Part shown: positions 36,017 to 45,566 of the stretch, in pieces | How positions within the stretch are numbered: position 1 is the stretch's first letter | Layout: every line of letters starts with the position of its first letter | NCBI RefSeq assembly: GCF_913773735.1 | Contig: NZ_CAJYEB010000023.1 | Location: 186,001-250,000, forward strand | DNA from: an uncultured Massilia sp. | GTDB lineage: Bacteria; Pseudomonadota; Gammaproteobacteria; Burkholderiales; Burkholderiaceae_D | Reading direction: 5' to 3' | DNA length: 64,000 bases | Notes under the pieces: model-generated | Told to the model about the DNA's origin: nothing | Database searches by the model: none | The model's input: only the letters and a program-made list of their open reading frames with translations | Made by a program: the position numbers and the translations under genes

Positions 36017-38059
36017 ATGCAAGTCTTGCGGATGAGAAGTACGGCGCGGGCGGCCAGCCTGCTGGCGCTGGCGGCCGTGGCGGCGGGCTGCGGCGGCGCG
36101 GACGGCGGCACGGCGCCGGCGGCGAAGCTGCTGGCTGCGGTGACGACGCATGCGGCGCCGGATGCGACGACGAATGCGGCGGCGACCGGCGCGACGACGG
36201 CGAACGGCGGCGCCCATGGCGGCGCCGACGTCTACGGCATCGTCAACCTGGCGCCGGGAATCGGCTACCGGACGAGCGTCAATGCGCGCGGCCAGGCGGC
36301 GTTCGAGCATGTGAACCGCGGCGGCTCGCTGGACGTCGGCTTCTACGACGGCGACCGCATCGCCGACGTCGCCATGCCGGGCGCGCTGGCCACCTCGCTG
36401 GGCCGCATGAACGCGCACGGCGTGGTCATCGCGCAGTCGCGCGTCCAGGTCTCCCCGTCCTCCATTCCCGCCCAGCCGTTCCGCTGGACGCGCGCGGGCG
36501 GGCCGGTCGCGCTGCCCGTGTTCGACCCGGAAGGCAACAACTATCCGGACGACATGAACGACCGCGGCACCATCGTCGGCTTCGCCGGCATCGGCCCGCT
36601 GGAAGCCGACTACCGCGCGGTACGCTGGAGTCCCGCCAACGCCCTGGCGCAACTGCCGACGCCGCCCGGCTTCGGCCTGTCCGATGCCGTCAGCGTCAAC
36701 CGGCACGACGCCAGCACCGGGTTCGCCAACGATGCCGCCGGGGTGGCGCATGCCTTCGTCTGGGGCGCCGGCGGCAGCCCGACCGATCTCGGCACCTTCG
36801 GGGCGGCGACGGCGCATGGGCGCTCGATCAACGACGGCGGCGAGGTGGCCGGCCAGCTGGACCTGTTCCTGCCGAGTTTCCAGTCTTTCCTGTGGAGCCC
36901 CGGCAAGGGCGCGGTGCGCGTGGGCCTGCACACGGTGCCGGGCGCATTGAACAATGCGGGCGAGCTGGTCGGACGCGTCTACGATCCCGACACCATCGTC
37001 GAGCATGCGTTCCTGTTCACGCGCGCGCGCGGCCTGGTGGACCTGCACCCGGCGCCGTTTTCCTCGTCCACCGCGGAGCACGTGAACGACGGCGGCACCA
37101 TCGTCGGCGAAGTGCGCGGCGCGTCCCTGGCGGAGGGCCAGGCCGCCTACCGCTGGTCGCGCACGGGCGCGCCCGTCGACCTGAACACGCGCCTGGTCGA
37201 CAAGCCGGACGGCCTGGTGCTGACCCAGGCCCTGCAGGTCTCGCCGACCGGCGACATCGTCGCCAATTCGAATGCCGGCCTGGTGCTGCTGCGGCGCGGC
37301 GGCGGCGGCGGCGGCGCGCCGGTGCTGGGGCCGATCCGGCTGCCGGCCGAGGTGCGGCCGGGCCAGCCGTTCGAACTCGTGCTGTCGTTCCGAGACCGCG
37401 ACCCGGCCGACACCCATGCCGCGACGATCGACTGGGGCGACGGCGCCGGCCCGCAGCCGGTTCCCGTCAGCGAGGGCGCGGGCAGCGGCGAGGTGCGCGT
37501 CACCCACACCTATCCGGGCGCGGGCGACTACACCATCGTCGCGGCCGTCACCGATGCCACCGGCCGCACCACCACGCAGTACCGCAACCTCTACCTGTTC
37601 CCCTACTGCGTGCCGGGCATCACCGGCGAAGCGCGCCTGGCCGACGCGCCGGGCGCCGCGCCGCGGCCGGCGCTGACGTTCCGGCTGGCGGCGCCGCTGG
37701 TGGCGGTGTGCGGCAACACGCGGCCGTTCACCTTCGCGCTGCAGGGGCGGCTGTGGTTCAAGGGCGACCGGCTGGAGCGGATCGTCCGCAACGGCAACAC
37801 GGTGCGCCTGGAAGGGACCGGCAAGCTGGACGGGCAGGCCGGCTACCGCTTCACCATCGACGCCACCGACGGCAACCGCGACGGCAGGGTCGATCCCGAC
37901 CGGCTGGCGATCCGCATCGTCCGGCCCGCGCCGGCGGGCGCCGCGCAGGCGGCGGCCACGCAGCAGGTCGTGCTGGACTACGGCGCCGTCACCAGCAAGT
38001 CGCGCGCGCTGCGCGGGGAGGGCGTGCTGCCGGCGTCGGCGATTCGGCTGGTCGAGTGA
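36017..38059 (+). CDS. Lipoprotein with HAF repeats and a PKD domain
   Basis: 680 residues. The ATG at 36017 follows GGAGAG and begins a signal with lipobox VAAGC (Cys25). Residues 75-430 contain six or seven HAF-type units, recognisable by NDRGTIVGFAGIG, NDGGEVAGQL, NNAGELVGRVYD and NDGGTIVGEVRG, each preceded by an AFLW/FRW strand. A PKD-like domain follows (about 460-550), with DPADTHAATIDWGDG and VTHTYPGAGDYTIVAAVTD. The C-terminal 130 residues are beta-rich with no known motif. These features indicate a surface-exposed or periplasmic binding protein. The N-terminal linker is Ala/Thr-rich low complexity. Function unknown. Confidence 0.85.
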   Translation: MQVLRMRSTARAASLLALAAVAAGCGGADGGTAPAAKLLAAVTTHAAPDATTNAAATGATTANGGAHGGADVYGIVNLAPGIGYRTSVNARGQAAFEHVNRGGSLDVGFYDGDRIADVAMPGALATSLGRMNAHGVVIAQSRVQVSPSSIPAQPFRWTRAGGPVALPVFDPEGNNYPDDMNDRGTIVGFAGIGPLEADYRAVRWSPANALAQLPTPPGFGLSDAVSVNRHDASTGFANDAAGVAHAFVWGAGGSPTDLGTFGAATAHGRSINDGGEVAGQLDLFLPSFQSFLWSPGKGAVRVGLHTVPGALNNAGELVGRVYDPDTIVEHAFLFTRARGLVDLHPAPFSSSTAEHVNDGGTIVGEVRGASLAEGQAAYRWSRTGAPVDLNTRLVDKPDGLVLTQALQVSPTGDIVANSNAGLVLLRRGGGGGGAPVLGPIRLPAEVRPGQPFELVLSFRDRDPADTHAATIDWGDGAGPQPVPVSEGAGSGEVRVTHTYPGAGDYTIVAAVTDATGRTTTQYRNLYLFPYCVPGITGEARLADAPGAAPRPALTFRLAAPLVAVCGNTRPFTFALQGRLWFKGDRLERIVRNGNTVRLEGTGKLDGQAGYRFTIDATDGNRDGRVDPDRLAIRIVRPAPAGAAQAAATQQVVLDYGAVTSKSRALRGEGVLPASAIRLVE

Positions 38060-38122
38060 GGGGGAGGGCGGCGGGGAGCGGTCGAGGCCAGTCTGGCGGA
38101 GATCGTCTCATTCGCCGCAAAC

Positions 38123-38207
38123 CGTCGTCCCGGCGAAGGCCGGGACCTAATTTGCACGCATCCCGACAGCGCGTGGGAATTGGACCCCGGCCTGCGCCGG
38201 GGCGACG
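38123..38207. repeat. Intergenic palindrome, family A copy 6
   Basis: Full-length family A element: CGTCGTCCCGGCGAAGGCC, loop TAATTTGCACGC...GGAATTGGACC, then CCGGCCTGCGCCGGGGCGAC. It lies between the convergent HAF-lipoprotein and GNAT genes. Confidence 0.85.
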
Positions 38208-38231
38208 TGTTGGACCAGGCAATCCCTGCCC

Positions 38232-38807
38232 TCAGCCGCCATCCCGGTAGCGGCGCAGCAGCCCATAATAGACGGTATCGGCGGGCTTGCCGTGCACGAT
38301 CCAGCGCTCGGGCATGTAGCCTTCCTTGCGAAAGCCCAGCTTTTCCAGCACCCGCCCCGAGGCGACGTTGTCCGGGTCGATGTCGGCCTCGATGCGGTTC
38401 AGGTCGAGCGCGCGCAGGCCGTACTCGACCAGCGCTTCCAGCGCCTCGCCGGCATAGCCCTTGCCCCAGTGGGCGCTGGCCAGCGCATAGCCGATCTCGC
38501 AGCGCCGGCTGGCATCGACGAAGTGGTGCAGGGCGCAGTTGCCGATCAGTTCGCCGGTTTCGCGCAGCACGATGCCCAGGCGCAGCTCGCTGCCGTCGGC
38601 GAAGGCGCTGCGGATGCGCGCGATGGCCTGCACGGCCTGGTCGATCGACGTCCAGGGTTCGGTGCTCCAGTAGCGCGTGACGGCGGGGTCGGAAAACACC
38701 GCGTAGTGGGCTTCGGTGTCGCGCTCGTCCATCGGGCGCAGCAGCAGGCGCTGGGTGGCGAGTTCGACCGGGGTCAGGGTGGGCACGTCGATTCTCCTTG
38801 TCATCAT
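38232..38807 (-). CDS. GNAT acetyltransferase, RimJ/RimL type
   Basis: 191 residues. The sequence TQRLLLRPMDERDTEAHYAVFSD near the start, ELIGNCALHHFVDASRRCEIGYALASAHWGKGYAGEAL (acetyl-CoA-binding Q/RxxGxG/A region, here HWGKGYA) and NRIEADIDPDNVASGRVLEKLGFRKEG are typical of the RimJ/RimL subgroup. It acetylates amino groups of proteins or small molecules; target unknown. It is 26 bases downstream of the RutR-like gene, so the mocR-tetR-GNAT genes form a minus-strand transcript. Confidence 0.9.
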   Translation of the reverse strand: MMTRRIDVPTLTPVELATQRLLLRPMDERDTEAHYAVFSDPAVTRYWSTEPWTSIDQAVQAIARIRSAFADGSELRLGIVLRETGELIGNCALHHFVDASRRCEIGYALASAHWGKGYAGEALEALVEYGLRALDLNRIEADIDPDNVASGRVLEKLGFRKEGYMPERWIVHGKPADTVYYGLLRRYRDGG

Positions 38808-38833
38808 GTTCGTCGGTGTCCCTGGCGGGACGG

Positions 38834-39487
38834 TTACGGCAGGCCGACGGCGGCCAGCACCATGGCCGTGACCAGGCGTTCGGCATCGTCGAAGTCGTCC
38901 TGCGCCAGCTGCTCGCGGCCGAGCACCAGCGTCATCTGCGCGGCGAAGTCGGCATAGGACTGGGTCATGGCCCAGACCGCGAACAGCAGGTGGGTGGCGT
39001 TCACGGGCGCGATCCGGCCGTCCGCGATCCAGCGCTCGAACACGGCGATGTCGGCGCGCAGCAGCGGGATCACGCGCTGGCGGATCTGTTCGCCGTACAC
39101 CTTGGCGCCGCCGATCACTTCCAGCGCATACACGCGCGAGGCCAGCGGCTGCTCGCGCGAGAACTTCAGCTTGGCGCGCACGTAGGCGCGCAGCACGTCG
39201 GCCGGCTCCTTGCGCGCGTCGGCCAGGCTGGCCATGCGCGCCAGCCAGTCGTCGAGCACGCCGTCCAGCACGCGCCGGTACAGCGCTTCCTTGGTCGGGA
39301 AATAATACAACAGGTTCTGCTTCGACAGGCCGGCGCGCTCGGCGACGGTGGCGATCGACGTGCCTTCGTAGCCGCCGGCGGCGAACAGGCGCACGGCTTC
39401 GCGCAGGATCGCGGCCTCGACCTTGTCGCGGTTCAGCGCGCGCCGTTTCACGGTCGACGTGCGGATGGCGTTGACGCTGGTGGCCAT
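38834..39487 (-). CDS. RutR-like TetR-family regulator
   Basis: 217 residues from the ATG at 39487, one base after the stop of the MocR gene. The N-terminal helix-turn-helix is YEGTSIATVAERAGLSKQNLLYYFPTKEALYRRVL. The C-terminal domain carries SREQPLASRVYALEVIGGA, FERWIADGRIAPVNATHLLFAVWAMTQSYADFA, which closely follows E. coli RutR. RutR senses uracil and thymine and represses pyrimidine degradation. Here the nearby targets would be the reductive pathway and not the Rut pathway. A RutR-like palindrome lies in the promoter at 41107-41122. Confidence 0.88.
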   Translation of the reverse strand: MATSVNAIRTSTVKRRALNRDKVEAAILREAVRLFAAGGYEGTSIATVAERAGLSKQNLLYYFPTKEALYRRVLDGVLDDWLARMASLADARKEPADVLRAYVRAKLKFSREQPLASRVYALEVIGGAKVYGEQIRQRVIPLLRADIAVFERWIADGRIAPVNATHLLFAVWAMTQSYADFAAQMTLVLGREQLAQDDFDDAERLVTAMVLAAVGLP

Positions 39488-39488
39488 C

Positions 39489-40985
39489 TCAGGCTCCCCG
39501 GCGCAGCGCATGCAGGAACGCGAGCAGGGCCGGCGCGCAGGCATAGGCGACGTTGAAGCGGAACCAGGCGCTGCGCGGGGCCGCGAGCGAGAAGAACTCG
39601 CCGGGCGCCAGCAGGATGCCGGCGCGCAGCGCCCGCTCGGCGATGTCGCGCCCGCTGAGATCTCCGATGGCGCCGGCCGGATCGGCCCAGCCGGCGCTGA
39701 CGAACATCCCGCCGCGCGGATGCGCCAGCGGCACCAGGCCGGCGCCCTGCAGGCGCTCGATGCTGCGCTCGCGCGCGTCGGCCAGCTGCTGCACGAGGCG
39801 CCCGACCAGCTTGCGGTAGGCGCGCCCGCCGATGGCTTCGTGGACGGCGCGCTCGTTGATCTCGGACGTCGTCAGCCCGGTGAGCATCTTGACGCGCACC
39901 AGTTCCGGCAACAGCGAGCCGGAGGCGCAGATCGAGCCGACGCGCAGCACCGGCGACAGCGTCTTGGAAACGCTGCCGATGCGGATCACGCGGCGCAGGC
40001 CGTCCAGCGCCGCCAGCGAGGCTTCGCCGCGCGCCGCCAGTTCGCGGTAGATGTCGTCCTCGACCAGCCAGAAGTCGAACTGTTCCGCCAGCCCGAGCAG
40101 GCGGTGCGCGCCGGCCGGCGTCAGCGAGGTGCCGAGCGGGTTCTGCAGCACCGTGTTGACGAACATGAGCTTGGGCGGCGTGGCGGCGGCGCGCGCCGCC
40201 AGCACGTCCAGGTCGAGGCCGTTGGCGCCGCGCGGGATGCCCACCGCCACGCAGCCGTGGTGGCGCACCAGGGCCAGCAGGTTGCTGTAGCCGGGGTCTT
40301 CCACGAACACGGTGTCGCCGGGCCGCGTCAGCGTGCGCAGCACCAGGTCGAAGGCGTGGGTGGCGCCGTGGGTCAGCAGCACCTGTTCCGGCTCGACGGC
40401 GAACAGTTCGTCCGACAGCGTGGCCGCCAGCTGCTGGCGCAGCGCGGGAAAGCCGAGCGGATGGCCGTAGCCGCGCAGGCGCCCGGACGGGATCTTCATC
40501 GCATGGCGCACGGCGTCGAGCAGCGTCGATTCGCCGTACCACTCGGGCGGCAGCCAGCCGGCGCCGACCGGCAGCGCCTCCGACTGGCCGGAATACAGGT
40601 CGGGCGTGAGCGCGTCGACGGCCGCGCCCGGGGCCGGCGCGCACGGCGCCTGGGGCACATCCGGCGCATCCGGCGCATCGGGCCCGCTGCGCGCGACGAA
40701 GAAGCCGGAACCCCGGCGCGAGGACAGCAGTCCCAGGTGGAGCAGGCGGTCGTAGGACTCGACGACCGTGAAGGTGCTGACGCCGTTGACCTTTGCGAAT
40801 TGTCGAACCGAGGGCATCTTGGTGCCGACCGGCAGCGCGCGCCGGCTTACCATCCCGGCGATGGCCGCCACGATCTGGTCGACCAGGCTCCCGCGGCGCT
40901 GGCGGTCGATCGCCAGCACCGGCCATCCTTCCTGCGCAGCGCTTCCCGCCTGCATGTCTCGTAGGCTTGCCGCCGTATCGTCCAT
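39489..40985 (-). CDS. MocR-family regulator (GntR helix-turn-helix fused to aminotransferase fold)
   Basis: 498 residues from the ATG at 40985, which follows GGAG. An earlier start at 41027 falls inside a palindrome and is less likely. The GntR winged helix covers about residues 18-90 (LVDQIVAAIAGMVSRRALPVGTKMPSVRQFAKVNGVS pattern). A Pro/Ala/Asp linker and a full type I aminotransferase domain follow, with GYGHPLGFPALRQQLA, VEDPGYSNLLALV and the PLP-lysine motif SVSKTLSP. MocR proteins sense amino compounds through PLP and often control an adjacent aminotransferase operon. Here the divergent gene encodes a class III omega-aminotransferase. Confidence 0.92.
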   Translation of the reverse strand: MDDTAASLRDMQAGSAAQEGWPVLAIDRQRRGSLVDQIVAAIAGMVSRRALPVGTKMPSVRQFAKVNGVSTFTVVESYDRLLHLGLLSSRRGSGFFVARSGPDAPDAPDVPQAPCAPAPGAAVDALTPDLYSGQSEALPVGAGWLPPEWYGESTLLDAVRHAMKIPSGRLRGYGHPLGFPALRQQLAATLSDELFAVEPEQVLLTHGATHAFDLVLRTLTRPGDTVFVEDPGYSNLLALVRHHGCVAVGIPRGANGLDLDVLAARAAATPPKLMFVNTVLQNPLGTSLTPAGAHRLLGLAEQFDFWLVEDDIYRELAARGEASLAALDGLRRVIRIGSVSKTLSPVLRVGSICASGSLLPELVRVKMLTGLTTSEINERAVHEAIGGRAYRKLVGRLVQQLADARERSIERLQGAGLVPLAHPRGGMFVSAGWADPAGAIGDLSGRDIAERALRAGILLAPGEFFSLAAPRSAWFRFNVAYACAPALLAFLHALRRGA

Positions 40986-41016
40986 CGCCGCTCCGGTGGT
41001 GGCGGCCCCGGCAACT

Positions 41017-41038
41017 GTACAGGTCATGTCACCTGTAC
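41017..41038. promoter_or_regulatory. Palindrome between the mocR and pyrimidine operons, candidate MocR operator
   Basis: Perfect inverted repeat GTACAGGT-CATGTC-ACCTGTAC, 32 bases upstream of the mocR start. Its symmetric form and its place in the divergent region suggest the binding site of the MocR regulator. Confidence 0.55.
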
Positions 41039-41094
41039 GGTTGGCCGGTTCCGCCGTTTGTGTATATGTGCCGCTGTTGTGCTGCTGTCTATTA

Positions 41095-41124
41095 TTGCAC
41101 CATGATTTTGCCAACTGGTAAATT
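41095..41124 (+). promoter_or_regulatory. Pyrimidine-operon promoter with RutR-like operator
   Basis: Candidate -35 TTGCAC (41095-41100), 18-base spacer, -10 TAAATT (41119-41124). The spacer and -10 are covered by TTTGCCA-AC-TGGTAAA (41107-41122), which matches the known RutR consensus TTGACCA-NN-TGGTCAA at 11 of 14 defined positions. The leader of about 34 bases carries AAGAGG before the transaminase start. Confidence 0.6.
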
Positions 41125-41164
41125 TTTTGGCCGACCTGGCAGTTGAATTCTTGAAGAGGCGAAC

Positions 41165-42481
41165 ATGAACGAGGCCAGACCCGCATCGCTGTCATCCTTC
41201 TGGATGCCATTCACCAACAACCGCGACTTCAAGGCCCATCCGCGCCTGCTGGTCTCGGCCAAGGGCATGTACTACAAGGACGTCGACGGCAACGACGTGC
41301 TCGACGGCACCGCCGGCCTGTGGTGCGTGCCCTGCGGCCATGCGCAGCCGAGGATCGTCGCCGCCGTCGGCGAGATGGTCGGCCAGCTCGACTTCGCGCC
41401 GACCTTCCAGATGGGCCATCCGGCCGCCTTCGACCTGGCCGAGCAGTTGATGGACTACACGGGCCACAAGTTCGGCCATGTGTTCTATACCAACTCCGGC
41501 TCCGAAGCGGTCGACACGGCCCTCAAGATGGCGCTGGCCTTCCACCGCGCGCGCGGCGAGGGCGGCCGCACCCGCCTGATCGGGCGCGAGCGCGGCTACC
41601 ACGGGGTCGGCTTCGGCGGCCTGTCGGTCGGCGGCATCGGCCCCAACCGCAAGGCCTTCGGGCCGCTGCTGCCGGGCGTGGACCACCTGCCGCACACGCA
41701 CGACCTGGCCCGCAACGCCTTCTCGCGCGGCGAGCCGGCCTCCGGCGCCACCCTCGCGGACGAGCTGGAACGCCTCGTCGCGCTGCACGATCCGTCCACC
41801 ATCGCCGCCGTGATCGTCGAGCCGGTGGCCGGCTCGACCGGCGTGCTGGTGCCGCCCAGGGGCTACCTGAAGCGCCTGCGCGAGATCTGCACGAAGCACG
41901 GCATCCTGCTGATCTTCGACGAGGTCATCACCGGCTTCGGCCGCCTGGGCACGCCGTTCGCGGCCGACTACTTCGATGTCGAGCCGGACCTGATGACCAC
42001 CGCCAAGGGCATCACCAACGGCACCGTGCCGATGGGCGCCGTGTTCTCGAAGCGCTTCATCCACGACGCCCTGATGGACGCGCCGCCGGGCATCGAGCTG
42101 GCCCACGGCTATACCTATTCCGGCCACCCGCTGGCCTGCGCCGCCTCGCTGGCCACGCTGGCGGTATTCCGCGAGCAGGGCATCCTGGAACACGCGCGCG
42201 CGCTGCAGCCGTACTGGGAAGACGCCGTGCACGCGCTGCGCGGCCTGCCGCACGTGATCGACATCCGCACCGTGGGCCTGGTGGCCGGCATCGAGCTGGA
42301 ACCGCTGCCCGGCAAGCCGGGCGCGCGCGCCATGGCCGCGTTCAAGCAGGCCTTCGCCGACGGCATCCTGATCCGCGTGACGGGCGACATCATCGCGCTG
42401 TCGCCGCCGCTGGTGCTGGAAAAGACCCACATCGACGAGCTGTTCGGCAAGCTGGCCGACGTGCTGCGCAGGCTGGACTGA
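41165..42481 (+). CDS. Class III omega-aminotransferase, probably beta-alanine:pyruvate transaminase
   Basis: 438 residues. Class III landmarks are [26 protein letters not shown] at the start, [32 protein letters not shown]-type strand ([16 protein letters not shown]), [14 protein letters not shown] and the PLP lysine Lys281 in TTAKGITNG. The opening WMPFTxNRxFK is characteristic of beta-alanine:pyruvate transaminases. In this operon it would convert beta-alanine, or 3-aminoisobutyrate from thymine, to malonate semialdehyde or methylmalonate semialdehyde. It is the first gene of the reductive pyrimidine degradation cluster. Substrate is inferred from context. Confidence 0.92.
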   Translation: MNEARPASLSSFWMPFTNNRDFKAHPRLLVSAKGMYYKDVDGNDVLDGTAGLWCVPCGHAQPRIVAAVGEMVGQLDFAPTFQMGHPAAFDLAEQLMDYTGHKFGHVFYTNSGSEAVDTALKMALAFHRARGEGGRTRLIGRERGYHGVGFGGLSVGGIGPNRKAFGPLLPGVDHLPHTHDLARNAFSRGEPASGATLADELERLVALHDPSTIAAVIVEPVAGSTGVLVPPRGYLKRLREICTKHGILLIFDEVITGFGRLGTPFAADYFDVEPDLMTTAKGITNGTVPMGAVFSKRFIHDALMDAPPGIELAHGYTYSGHPLACAASLATLAVFREQGILEHARALQPYWEDAVHALRGLPHVIDIRTVGLVAGIELEPLPGKPGARAMAAFKQAFADGILIRVTGDIIALSPPLVLEKTHIDELFGKLADVLRRLD

Positions 42482-42494
42482 ACGGGGAGGGCAC

Positions 42495-43988
<1,494 letters not shown>

Positions 43989-44000
43989 CGGTATGCGTCA

Positions 44001-44082
44001 GGTGCGCTCGGGGAGCGCGCCCTGCCCGTGGACCGGGACCCGGTGTCGACCGGCGCCGTCGGGCGCGCTCCCCGAGCGCACC
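44001..44082. repeat. Perfect 22-bp inverted repeat between mmsA and preT
   Basis: Arms 44001-44022 and 44061-44082 (GGTGCGCTCGGGGAGCGCGC plus CC, and its exact complement) with a 38-base loop. The loop contains a second stem, ACCGGG-A-CCCGGT. No T-run follows. It lies in the middle of an operon and does not resemble either intergenic repeat family in this window. Confidence 0.85.
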
Positions 44083-44186
44083 ATGCACTACCGGGAACCT
44101 ACAAGAACACGTGCACCGAAGCACGCGCCGCACCGGAGACAGCCACCAGCATGTCGCGTCGTACTCCACAACGAAAGGGATGCCCC

Positions 44187-45566
44187 ATGATCGAGTCACT
44201 CCAGCACCTGCCGCCCGCGGCGGGCACGCATGGCGCCTTGTCCGAACGCTTCGGCGACCTGGCGCCGCCGCTCACGCCGCGCCAGGCCCTGGTCGAAAGC
44301 GCGCGCTGCCTGTACTGCTACGACGCGCCCTGCACGCGCGCCTGCCCCACCGGCATCGACGTCGCCAGCTTCATCCGCAACATCGGCGACGGCAATCTCG
44401 ACGGCGCCGCCGTCGGCATCCTCGGGCAGAACATCTTCGGCGCCAGCTGCGCGCGCGTCTGTCCGACCGAGATCCTGTGCGAGGACGCCTGCGTGCGCAA
44501 CCACGACGCCGAAGGACAGCCCGTGCGCATCGGCCTGCTGCAGCGCCATGCGCTCGACCATGCGCGCTTCGACGGCCACCCGTTCCGGCGCGCGCCGGCC
44601 ACCGGCAAGGTCGTCGCCGTGGTCGGCGCCGGGCCGGCCGGGCTCGCGTGCGCGCACCGGCTGGCGCTGCTGGGCCACGACGTGGTCGTGTTCGAATCGC
44701 ACGACAAGGCCGGCGGCCTGAACGAATACGGCATCGCCAGGTACAAGCTGCCGGGCGGCGTGGCCCAGCGCGAAGTCGACTTCCTGCTGTCCATCGGTGG
44801 CATCGAGGTGCGCACCGGCATGACGCTCGGCGCCAACCTGCAACTGGCCGACCTGCGTACCCGCTACGACGCCGTGTTTCTGGGCCTGGGCCTGGGCGCC
44901 AGCCGCCGCCTGGGCCTGACCGGCGAGGACGCGCCCGGCCTGGCCGCGGCCATCGACTACATCGCCACGCTGCGCCAGGCCCGCGACCTGGCCGCGCTGC
45001 CGGTGCCGCGCCGCGCCATCGTGATCGGCGCCGGCAATACCGCCATCGACATGGCGGTGCAGCTCAAGCGCCTGGGCGCCGAGGACGTCGTGCTGGCCTA
45101 CCGGCGCGGCTTCGCGTCGATGAGCGCCACCGGCCACGAGATCGACATCGCCAAGGCGCACTGCGTGGCGATCCGCACCTGGGCGGCGCCGCTGGAGGTG
45201 CTGCTCGACGGCGCCGGCCGCGTGCGCGGCATGCGCTTCGAGGAGACGCGCCTGGACGCAGGGCGCCTGCTCGGCACCGGCGCCACCTTCGAGATCGCGG
45301 CCGACGCCGTGTTCAAGGCCATCGGCCAGCACGCCGACCCGGCCGTGCTGGCCGATCCGCTGGCGCGCGAGCTGGAACGCGCGGGCGGCGACAAGATCGT
45401 CGTCGACGCCGCCTTCCGCACCGCGCTGCCGGGCGTGTACGCGGGCGGCGACTGCGTGGCGCCGGGCCAGGACCTGACGGTACAGGCGGTCCAGCACGGC
45501 AAGCTGGCGGCGCTGTCCATCCACCACGACATCCTTTCCGGCGCGGAGGCAGTATGGCGGACCTGA
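44187..45566 (+). CDS. preT: Dihydropyrimidine dehydrogenase, flavin/iron-sulfur subunit
   Basis: 459 residues from the ATG behind GAAAGGGA. It is homologous to the N-terminal half of mammalian dihydropyrimidine dehydrogenase and to E. coli PreT. Iron-sulfur ligands: ARCLYCYDAPCTRACPTGID and CARVCPTEILCEDACV. Then an FAD Rossmann motif VVAVVGAGPAGLACAHRLALLG, a NAD(P) site AIVIGAGNTAIDMAVQ, and FAD C-terminal YAGGDCV. It passes electrons from NAD(P)H to PreA for reduction of uracil or thymine. It overlaps preA by 13 bases. Confidence 0.95.
   Translation: MIESLQHLPPAAGTHGALSERFGDLAPPLTPRQALVESARCLYCYDAPCTRACPTGIDVASFIRNIGDGNLDGAAVGILGQNIFGASCARVCPTEILCEDACVRNHDAEGQPVRIGLLQRHALDHARFDGHPFRRAPATGKVVAVVGAGPAGLACAHRLALLGHDVVVFESHDKAGGLNEYGIARYKLPGGVAQREVDFLLSIGGIEVRTGMTLGANLQLADLRTRYDAVFLGLGLGASRRLGLTGEDAPGLAAAIDYIATLRQARDLAALPVPRRAIVIGAGNTAIDMAVQLKRLGAEDVVLAYRRGFASMSATGHEIDIAKAHCVAIRTWAAPLEVLLDGAGRVRGMRFEETRLDAGRLLGTGATFEIAADAVFKAIGQHADPAVLADPLARELERAGGDKIVVDAAFRTALPGVYAGGDCVAPGQDLTVQAVQHGKLAALSIHHDILSGAEAVWRT

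Noticed and set aside
40986-41210. Longer N-terminus for the MocR regulator
   Set aside because: The frame is open upstream, but the added part would run through the palindrome and the divergent promoter, and the start at 40985 has a good ribosome binding site.
44001-44082. Intrinsic terminator after mmsA
   Set aside because: The stem is excellent, but no T-run follows on either strand and it lies within a functionally continuous operon. It is kept as an inverted repeat of unknown role.
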